Shown here in pieces: positions 53,275 through 60,297 of a DNA stretch of 64,000 nt. Below the pieces are notes generated by a model, which had not been told where the DNA came from, did no database searches, and saw nothing but the letters and a program-made list of their open reading frames with translations. A program made the translations under genes and the position numbers. Source of the DNA: Glycocaulis albus. GTDB taxonomy: Bacteria > Pseudomonadota > Alphaproteobacteria > Caulobacterales > Maricaulaceae. The stretch's first letter is position 1, and each line of letters begins with the position of its first letter. Where the stretch lies: contig NZ_BMFS01000004.1 in NCBI RefSeq assembly GCF_014639075.1, positions 1 to 64,000 on the forward strand, read 5' to 3'.

Positions 53275-54525
53275 CTAGCGTCTCTTGATCAGGCGTTGCC
53301 GGCGGCGTCGCAGCCGGGTGAAGGGGACGACCGAGCCTTCCGCAGCGGGCTCGCTTTGGGGCGAGGCCAGCACGGGCTGATCGTACAGCGAAAGCCAAGG
53401 GTAGTCGGAAACCGTGACAGTCTCCACATCCCCGAAGCCATTGAAGCGGGTGGCCATCGCGGTGCCGTAGGCGCCCAGCATGCCGAACTCGATAACATCG
53501 CCTTCCTTCAGGTCGGCGGGCAGCTCGTACGGGCCTGGCATGGAATCGATGGAATCGCAGGTCGGGCCGTAGAGCTTGAACGGCGCGGTCTGCGGGCTCA
53601 GCTCGCCATTGGCACGATGAACGCGCATCGGATAGCTCCAGCGCGCATGCACGATGTCAAACAGGCAGCCATAGGAGCCGTCATTCATGTAGACGGCATC
53701 GCCCTTGATCAGCTCCACACGTGTCAGCACGGATACAGCCTCGGCAACCAGCGCGCGGCCCGGCTCGCACCACAGATCGGCATTTTCAAGGACCATCATG
53801 TCCTCGAAGGCGTGCTCGATTGCTTTGACGTAGTCTTCCAGCGGGGGCGGGGTGAGGCCGGGATAGATGGACGGGAACCCCCCGCCCACATCCACGATAT
53901 CCACTGTCACACCGGCGCGCGCGATCAGGCGCGAAGCCTCCATCATGGCCGCGCGGTAGGCGCTAGGCGCCATGCACTGGCTGCCGACATGGAAGCTCAC
54001 GCCCAGCTCGAAGGCATGTGCGCGGGCCAGCCGGATGAGGTCCGGGGCCTCGGCCTCGGTTGCGCCGAACTTGCCGGCCAGCGGCAGGGTCGCCCCGTCA
54101 TTGGAAACGGCCAGGCGCACGACCAGCGTCAGGTCGCGGGCATAGCCGGTTTCCTGCAGGATTTTCTGCAGTTCGGCTTCGCAATCGAGGACGAAGATCT
54201 TCACGCCATGGTCGTGATAGGCAGACGCGATGGCGCGTCGGCTCTTCACCGGATGCATGAAAGCCATCGTGGCTTCGGGGCACCGGCTGGAAATCAGCTC
54301 GACCTCCGGCAGGGAGGCGACGTCGAACCAGCGATGACCGGCCGCGTACAGCGTGTCAATCACCCACGGCGAAGGATTGGCCTTCACGGCGTAAAGGACT
54401 TCACCCGGAAAATGTTCCTGGAACCAGCGGGACGCTACGGCCAGACGGTCAGGCCGCGCGCACGCGACCGGGCCATCGACGGGCCGAAGGCGGACCAGGT
54501 CCAGGGGCGTTTGGTGCTCGGACAA
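53275..54525 (-). CDS. Ornithine decarboxylase (alanine racemase-fold)
   Basis: PLP enzyme decarboxylating ornithine to putrescine. The PLP lysine is in YAVKANPSPW (Lys48), HVGSQ (179-183) and VDVGGGFPSIYPG follow, CEPGRALVAEA binds the phosphate, and YGPTCDSID (319-327, Cys323) is the ODC active-site signature. Length is 416 with a basic C-terminal tail (RLRRRRQRLIKRR). The start is a TTG at 54525 with AGGGGG 9 nt upstream; I see no in-frame ATG before the nearest upstream stop. Lysine/ornithine dual activity is possible. It precedes the DHS-like gene by 3 bp. Confidence 0.88.
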   Translation of the reverse strand: MSEHQTPLDLVRLRPVDGPVACARPDRLAVASRWFQEHFPGEVLYAVKANPSPWVIDTLYAAGHRWFDVASLPEVELISSRCPEATMAFMHPVKSRRAIASAYHDHGVKIFVLDCEAELQKILQETGYARDLTLVVRLAVSNDGATLPLAGKFGATEAEAPDLIRLARAHAFELGVSFHVGSQCMAPSAYRAAMMEASRLIARAGVTVDIVDVGGGFPSIYPGLTPPPLEDYVKAIEHAFEDMMVLENADLWCEPGRALVAEAVSVLTRVELIKGDAVYMNDGSYGCLFDIVHARWSYPMRVHRANGELSPQTAPFKLYGPTCDSIDSMPGPYELPADLKEGDVIEFGMLGAYGTAMATRFNGFGDVETVTVSDYPWLSLYDQPVLASPQSEPAAEGSVVPFTRLRRRRQRLIKRR

Positions 54526-54742
54526 ATCACGAGACCCCCTGTAAGCAGTTAACCCAATCCGGCATCGTTACCTCCGCCGGGACTGCGCATTTAGGGCCTC
54601 GTTACGGTGCTGTCAAAGGGAAATTTCGCAGCGACGCAACGACATGCGGCAACCGGTGCCGGAGAGGGTGGCACACACAGTTTGGTATGGCATAACACGA
54701 ACGCGCCAGCGCACAAAAAGTGCCGGGTGGAGGGGTGTGAAA

Positions 54743-55543
54743 ATGGCATCGGTGGACCCGGCCCTGTCGGTCGACAGGGTCACCAAGACTTACGGCACGG
54801 CCGTCGCGCTGTCGGATGCAAGTTTGAGTGTCCAGCCCGGCGAGATGGTCGCTCTTATCGGCGCGTCGGGCTCGGGCAAGTCGACGCTTTTGCGTCTGGC
54901 ATCCGGTCTGGTGCTGGCTGATTCCGGTTCCGGCGCTATCCGTCTTTTCGGCGAAAAGGTTCAGGAAAACGGGAAGCTGTCGGCGCGTGTGCGCCGGGCG
55001 CGGGCAAAGGTCGGCTTCATCTTCCAGCAGTTCAATCTGGTTACCCGCGCCAGCCTCTACGCCAACGCCATGCTCGGCTCTCTCGGGCAGATTGCGCCGT
55101 GGCGCGGCATTACCGGCTCGTTTCCCGATGATGTGCGCAAGCGGGCCATGGAGGCGCTTGAGCGCGTCGGCGTGGCCGGCCATGCCGGCAAGCGTGCGGC
55201 CAACCTCTCCGGCGGCCAGCAGCAGCGCGGCGCCATTGCCCGCGCGCTCGTTCAGCGCGCCGAAGCCATTTTTGCCGACGAGCCTATCGCCTCGCTCGAC
55301 CCCGTGTCCGCGCGGCGCGTGATGCGCCTTCTGGCCGAGCTTAACGAGCAGGACGGGCTTACCGTCGTGGTGACGCTCCACCAGGTGGACTACGCGCTGA
55401 AATATTGCCGCCGGGCGGTCGCGCTGAAGGCGGGCAAGATCATTTATGACGGCCCGATATCCGGGCTTACCCGTGAACGCCTGATCGAAATCTATGGTGA
55501 CGAATACCGCGACGTGATGGACGAGGAGCCTGTACGCGCATGA
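54743..55543 (+). CDS. phnC: Phosphonate-type ABC transporter ATP-binding protein (PhnC-like)
   Basis: ATPase for phosphonate or phosphate-ester import. From the ATG at 54743 (GGAGGGG 8 nt upstream) the 266-residue product has Walker A GASGSGKSTLLRL (residues about 40-52), FIFQQFNLVTRASLYANAMLG typical of PhnC, signature LSGGQQQRGAIARAL, Walker B AIFADEPIASLDP and VVVTLHQVDYA. It overlaps the fused binding-protein/permease gene by 4 bp (ATGA). A half PHO box (CTGTCA, 54610-54615) lies upstream. Confidence 0.92.
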   Translation: MASVDPALSVDRVTKTYGTAVALSDASLSVQPGEMVALIGASGSGKSTLLRLASGLVLADSGSGAIRLFGEKVQENGKLSARVRRARAKVGFIFQQFNLVTRASLYANAMLGSLGQIAPWRGITGSFPDDVRKRAMEALERVGVAGHAGKRAANLSGGQQQRGAIARALVQRAEAIFADEPIASLDPVSARRVMRLLAELNEQDGLTVVVTLHQVDYALKYCRRAVALKAGKIIYDGPISGLTRERLIEIYGDEYRDVMDEEPVRA

Positions 55544-57543
55544 TGATCCTCGTCCGCATTCTGGGCGCCCTTGCGCTTGCTTGTGCCAGCGGTGCCGCCA
55601 TCGCGCAGGAGCGCGAGCGCATCGTGTTCTCTGTCATTTCCACCGAGCAGACAGAAGCGGTTGAAGCCCTGTGGCAGCCCTTCGTGGAAGATATGGAGGA
55701 GACCACCGGGCTGGAGGTCGAGCTGGTCTCTGCCATTGACTATGCCGGCGTGATCGAAGCCATGCGTTTTGGTCAGGTCGATGTAGGCTGGTTCTCCAAC
55801 CTCTCCGGCCTGCAGGCCATCCGCCTTGCCGATGCCGAAGTTTTCGCCAAGACGCTCTATCCCGGCGGGCAGGAGGGGTATCGCTCCGTCATACTGGTGC
55901 GCGATGACAGCCCTATCCGCACACTGGAAGATCTGCTGGTCTGTGACGGCTCGCTCTCCTTTGCCCTGGGCGATCCCAATTCCACCTCCGGCACGCTGGT
56001 GCCGCTGGCCTACATTTTCGCGCCGCGCGGCATTGATCCGCAGTCCTGCTTCTCGCAGGTCACCAACGCCAATCACGAGCAGACCGCGCTGGCGGTCGTG
56101 AACGGGTTTGTAGACGCGGGCACGAACAACACCACCAATCTGGACCGCCTGCGCCAGACCCGGCCGGAGGCACTGGCAGACCTGCGCATTTTGTGGACCT
56201 CGCCGCTGATCCAGACCGACCCGATTGTCTGGCGCCGTGATCTGTCCGAGGAGGTCAAGTCCGAGCTGCTGTCCTTCTTCCTGACCTACGGCTTTCGCGG
56301 CGATGCCGCCCAGCGCGAGTACGAGCAGGCGATACTGGAAGACCTGTTCCTGGGCGGTTTCCTGCCGGCCACTGACGAACATCTGCTGCCGATCCGGCGG
56401 CTGGAGCTGATGCGCGACCTGGCCGAGACGCAAGCCAGCGACGCGCTGGAAGAGGGCGAACGGGCAACGCGGCTGGAGCAGGTAGAGCTGGCCATGCGTG
56501 AGCTGGCCGTCGAAGAACGGCGCGTCGCCGTGCGCGATCTCGCCGATGACCTCATCGAGGCCCGCGGCCGCATGGAGGCCGAACCGGACGCTGCCAGCGC
56601 CGACATCAACACGCTGGTCTCTGCCTTCCTGTCTGCCCAGCCCCGCATCGAGGTCGAGCGCCGCATCCGGCGGGTGACGGCCAGCGAGCTGACGCGTGGC
56701 CTTATCGGCCTCGGGGCCGGTCTTGCCCTTTTCACACTCCTGATGATCCGCTCGCGCCCGCCGCGCTTTGGCCCGTCGCGGCTGATGAGCGACCGTCTGA
56801 TCGATGCAGCTATCTGGTCGGGTCTGTTCGGCCTGCTGATCTGGAGCTTCTGGCCGGCGGAAATGTTCAAGCTGCCGCTTCTGGGCACGAATGCACCGCG
56901 CATGGGCGAGTATATCGCCGGCTTCTTCCAGCTCGATCTCGATGGCTGGGAGACCTATGCCCGCCAGACCCTCATCACGGTGCAGATCGCGCTGTGGGGT
57001 ACGGTGGTGGCCGTTATCGCGGCCATTCCGTTCGGCCTGCTGGCTTCTCGCAATATCGCGCCTGTCTGGATCGTGCAGCCGGTGCGCCGCCTGATGGATG
57101 CCTTCCGCGCCATCAACGAGCTGGTTGTGGCGGCGATTTTCGTGGCGGCGGTCGGCCTTGGCCCGTTTGCCGGCGTGATGGCCCTGGCCCTGCACACCAC
57201 AGGCGTTCTCGCCAAGCTGTTCTCCGAGGCCGTGGAGGCGATTGATGACGGCCCGGTGGAGGGCGTGCGCGCAACCGGGGCCGGACCGATGAACGAGGTG
57301 GTCTGGGGCGTGATCCCGCAGGTCATTCCGCTCTGGGCGTCCTACGCGCTCTACCGGTTTGAATCCAACACGCGCGCGGCGACCATTCTGGGGCTGATTG
57401 GCGCGGGTGGTATCGGTCAGGTGCTGATCCAGAACATCCGCTCGTTCGAGTATGGCAAGACGGCCACCATCCTGCTCATCATCATTGCGGCAGTGACAGC
57501 GGTGGACCTGATCTCGCAAATGCTACGCAAGCGGCTGGTCTAG
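55540..57543 (+). CDS. Fused phosphonate-type binding protein and permease (PhnD-PhnE)
   Basis: One 667-residue chain that joins two normally separate subunits. Residues 1-22 are a signal-like helix. Residues 24-290 are a PhnD-type binding domain (SVISTEQTEAVEALWQPF; VDVGWFSNLSGLQAI; DPNSTSGTLVPLAYIF). Residues about 290-385 form a charged, coiled-coil-prone linker. Membrane helices follow at about 386-403 and 421-438, then the permease domain (470-660) with LNELVV-like RAINELVVAAIF, the EAA-type loop EGVRATGAGPMNEVVWGVIPQ (574-594) and GLIGAGGIGQVL. The frame is continuous with no sign of a sequencing join. Substrate could be phosphate, phosphite or phosphonate. Confidence 0.9.
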   Translation: MMILVRILGALALACASGAAIAQERERIVFSVISTEQTEAVEALWQPFVEDMEETTGLEVELVSAIDYAGVIEAMRFGQVDVGWFSNLSGLQAIRLADAEVFAKTLYPGGQEGYRSVILVRDDSPIRTLEDLLVCDGSLSFALGDPNSTSGTLVPLAYIFAPRGIDPQSCFSQVTNANHEQTALAVVNGFVDAGTNNTTNLDRLRQTRPEALADLRILWTSPLIQTDPIVWRRDLSEEVKSELLSFFLTYGFRGDAAQREYEQAILEDLFLGGFLPATDEHLLPIRRLELMRDLAETQASDALEEGERATRLEQVELAMRELAVEERRVAVRDLADDLIEARGRMEAEPDAASADINTLVSAFLSAQPRIEVERRIRRVTASELTRGLIGLGAGLALFTLLMIRSRPPRFGPSRLMSDRLIDAAIWSGLFGLLIWSFWPAEMFKLPLLGTNAPRMGEYIAGFFQLDLDGWETYARQTLITVQIALWGTVVAVIAAIPFGLLASRNIAPVWIVQPVRRLMDAFRAINELVVAAIFVAAVGLGPFAGVMALALHTTGVLAKLFSEAVEAIDDGPVEGVRATGAGPMNEVVWGVIPQVIPLWASYALYRFESNTRAATILGLIGAGGIGQVLIQNIRSFEYGKTATILLIIIAAVTAVDLISQMLRKRLV

Positions 57544-57582
57544 GGGGCCGCCTTCAAGATGACGTACACGTGACAGATATAT

Positions 57583-57614
57583 CGGCAAGATGTCACACAG
57601 CTGACATCTTGCCG
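57583..57614. promoter_or_regulatory. PHO-box-like site within a perfect 13 bp inverted repeat
   Basis: CGGCAAGATGTCA (57583-57595) is exactly complementary to TGACATCTTGCCG (57602-57614) around CACAGC. Inside it, ATGTCACACAGCTGACAT (57590-57607) matches 13 of 18 positions of the E. coli PHO box CTGTCATAAAGCTGTCAC. GTGACAG at 57570-57576 is an extra half-site. It lies between the fused transporter gene and pstS. It could bind PhoB, form a transcript-end hairpin, or both; no U-run follows. Confidence 0.55.
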
Positions 57615-57658
57615 TGCGAAGTGCTGCGCAACGTTTGTCAGCCCCGAAGGGTCAAAGC

Positions 57659-58801
57659 ATGAAGCTCGCTGTCCTGTCTTGCGTCTCTGCCATTGCTATC
57701 TCGCTGGCTATGGCGGCGCAGAGCGCCGAAGCGCAATCGCGTGATTCGATCCGCATTGTCGGCTCATCTACCGTGTTCCCGTTCACCACGGCGGCCTCGG
57801 AGAATTTCGGTTCGACCTCCGGCTTCCGTACGCCGGTCGTGGAATCAACCGGTACCGGCGGCGGCATGAACCTGTTCTGCGCCGGTGTTGGATTGCGTCA
57901 CCCGGACATTACAGGCGCATCGCGCCGCATGCTGCCGACCGAGTTCGAGCTTTGCCGCCGCAATGGCGTGACGGCCATTACCGAGGTGCCGATCGGTTTT
58001 GACGGTATCGTTGTGGCGCGCGCAAGCGGCTCGCCGGCGATCGATTTCGAACGCCGCGAGCTTTTCCTGGCTCTTGCCGCGACCATACCGATGCCGGTGG
58101 ACGCCGATGGCGCGCCGGTATTTGATGCCAGCGGAGCTTTGCTGAACGGGCGCGATTTCAATGATGTCGCAGCCTATTCCTGTGAGGCCTTCATCCCCAA
58201 CCCGCACCGGCTCTGGTCCGATGTTTCCAACGATCTGCCCAGCGACCGTATCGAAGTGCTCGGACCGCCCCCGACCTCGGGTACGCGCGATTCCTGGATT
58301 GAGCTAGGCATCCATCCCGGTGCCCGTCAGATCGAATGCATGGATGCACTGCGCAGCAGCGACGCCGACCGCTTCGACGAGGTGGCGAGCCGCATGCGCG
58401 AGGATGGCCCGTGGATCGATAGCGGCGAAAACGACAACGTTATCGTCCAGACGATTGCCAATTCCGCGACCGCCTTCGGCGTGTTCGGCTATTCCTATCT
58501 CGAACAGAATGCCGACCGTCTGACAGCGGCCACGATCGAAGGCGTCGAGCCGGAATATGACGACATCTCCGAAGGTGTGTATCCGATCGCCCGTTCCATG
58601 TTCGTCTACGTGAAGAACCAGCACGTGTCTGCCGTACCGGGTATCGTGGAATGGATTGAGGAGCTGACCAGCGAGGATGCGTTCGGTCCGTTCGGATATC
58701 TGGCTGACCGGGGCCTTGTTGCCCTTCCCGAGGCACGCCGCGAAGAAGTGCGCGAGCAATCGCAGGCGCTGACACCGCTGACGGGAATCGATTCGCACTA
58801 G
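57659..58801 (+). CDS. pstS: Phosphate-binding protein, PstS family
   Basis: Periplasmic phosphate-binding protein. From the ATG at 57659 (GAAGGG upstream) it is 380 residues with a signal peptide (MKLAVLSCVSAIAISLAMA). Typical phosphate-site segments are visible: IRIVGSSTVFPFTTAASENF, VESTGTGGGMNLFC, IGFDGIVVA and PPTSGTRDSWIELG. There are four to five cysteines, unusual for the family, which may pair in the periplasm. pstC, pstA and pstB are not in the window; the neighbour upstream is the PhnC/PhnDE-type transporter. Confidence 0.9.
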   Translation: MKLAVLSCVSAIAISLAMAAQSAEAQSRDSIRIVGSSTVFPFTTAASENFGSTSGFRTPVVESTGTGGGMNLFCAGVGLRHPDITGASRRMLPTEFELCRRNGVTAITEVPIGFDGIVVARASGSPAIDFERRELFLALAATIPMPVDADGAPVFDASGALLNGRDFNDVAAYSCEAFIPNPHRLWSDVSNDLPSDRIEVLGPPPTSGTRDSWIELGIHPGARQIECMDALRSSDADRFDEVASRMREDGPWIDSGENDNVIVQTIANSATAFGVFGYSYLEQNADRLTAATIEGVEPEYDDISEGVYPIARSMFVYVKNQHVSAVPGIVEWIEELTSEDAFGPFGYLADRGLVALPEARREEVREQSQALTPLTGIDSH

Positions 58802-58902
58802 CCGCATTTAATGTCATCAACGCGCCGTTAAGCCCGGCAGGGTTATCCTGAACGCATGGCGGGACCTGTGGCCCGCATGGCGGCAAGGGCTTGACGCGCG
58901 TA

Positions 58903-60204
58903 ATGATTGGACGCCCCGTAACCTATCACCGGCTCTCGCAGGACGAGGTCGACAATATCTGCCAGCGTCATGCCAATCTGTTGCAGGGGCGCATGAATGG
59001 CGCACGCGCGAGTTTCGCCTACAAGGTGATCGAGGGGCTCGACCTGTCGGGGCGCAATCTGTCTGACGCCGATTTTTCAGGTGCGGTATTGGCTGGCGCC
59101 AATCTGGCCGGTACCAATTTTACCAGCGCAAACCTTTTTGCGGCGGACATGCGCCGCGCCAATCTCGCGGGCGCGACATTGCGCCGGGCCGACATGCGCG
59201 GTGCGATCCTGAGGGGGGCCAACCTCACCGGAGCCGATCTCAGTCAGGCCGATCTGCGCGAAGGCGCCATTGCCCAGGTGGACCGGGAAAAGGGTCTCGC
59301 CATCATTACGCATGAGCAACGCCCCAACGAGGCCGTGGAGGCCAATTTCACGGGCGCCAACCTGTCCAATTCCAAAATGACCGGCGCTATCGCCCAGCGC
59401 GCGGATTTTTCCGATGCGGTGCTGATCGGCGCGCGCATGCAGCGCGCGAACTTGCGTGGCTCGCGCTTCCCCGGCGCCAATCTGGAAGGCGCTGACCTTT
59501 CCGGCGCAGACCTTACCGAAGCTGACCTGTCGCACACCGTGCTTATCGGCACGAAGCTCGATTCCGCACGCACTCGCGGCATGTGCACTGACGGCGCCCT
59601 GACCGACACCCCCACCGGCCCCGAACTGGCGGCCAATGCCGATGAGACGGCGAAGGCACTGGAAGCCCACGCGCTCTGGTGTGAGACCGGCGGCAAGCAA
59701 GGTGCCCCATCCACGTTCGATGGCGCGGACATGCGCGGCCTGAAAACGCTCTCGGGGCGCAATCTGACGGCCTTGCAGGCGCGCGGGGCAACCCTCTACG
59801 GGCTGGATCTGGGCGGTGCGCAGTTGCAGGGCGCGCGCCTTGAAAGAGCCGATTTGCGCATGGCTTCCTTGCGGGGCGCAGACTTGCGCGGTGCAGACCT
59901 CACGGGCGCCCGGCTGAACAATGCCGATCTGCGCGGCGCCAAGATCGGTGCGCTATTGCTGCCCAACGACCGCAAACTGGCCGCCAGCCTGGCTGCCGCC
60001 GTGCTGCGCTATGCCGATCTTGATGGCGCGGACTTACGCGATATCAGCGCGACAGGCGCGGACTTTTCATACGCCAGCCTGAAAAATTGCGATGTGCGCA
60101 GGGCGCGCTTCACCGGCTCATGCTTTACCGGCACCAAACTTCCCGGTGATTTTCGCGAGCACGCGGAGGATCTTGCCGGCGCCGTGGACCTGGACGCCGC
60201 CTGA
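58903..60204 (+). CDS. Two-block pentapeptide-repeat protein
   Basis: A 433-residue protein dominated by A(D/N)LXX repeats that form right-handed beta-helices. Block 1 covers about residues 45-230, block 2 about 280-410. Each block is preceded by a similar short motif with a His and a small Gly/Ala cluster: HANLLQGRMNGARASF at the N-terminus and HALWCETGGKQGAPSTF in the middle, which suggests internal duplication. Two cysteines (MCTDG, LWCETGG) lie between the blocks. No signal peptide or enzyme domain is seen. I use the ATG at 58903; a TTG at 58891 is also possible. Function unknown. Confidence 0.85.
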   Translation: MIGRPVTYHRLSQDEVDNICQRHANLLQGRMNGARASFAYKVIEGLDLSGRNLSDADFSGAVLAGANLAGTNFTSANLFAADMRRANLAGATLRRADMRGAILRGANLTGADLSQADLREGAIAQVDREKGLAIITHEQRPNEAVEANFTGANLSNSKMTGAIAQRADFSDAVLIGARMQRANLRGSRFPGANLEGADLSGADLTEADLSHTVLIGTKLDSARTRGMCTDGALTDTPTGPELAANADETAKALEAHALWCETGGKQGAPSTFDGADMRGLKTLSGRNLTALQARGATLYGLDLGGAQLQGARLERADLRMASLRGADLRGADLTGARLNNADLRGAKIGALLLPNDRKLAASLAAAVLRYADLDGADLRDISATGADFSYASLKNCDVRRARFTGSCFTGTKLPGDFREHAEDLAGAVDLDAA

Positions 60205-60297
60205 AATTGTAGAATTCTTGGCGCGGCAGCGGTCCGGGGCCTCTCTCCGGATTTGCCGGGAACGGGTTCCTGATAGCCTTCCGGACTATGCGGGCGT

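Noticed and set aside
52282-54552. A 756-codon open frame antisense to the DHS-like and ornithine decarboxylase genes
   Set aside because: No protein-like motifs; the opposite strand has two clear enzymes with catalytic residues.
55492-57519. A 675-codon open frame antisense to the phnD-phnE fusion
   Set aside because: Shadow frame with low-complexity His/Arg/Gln/Asp content; the fused transporter has clear domains.
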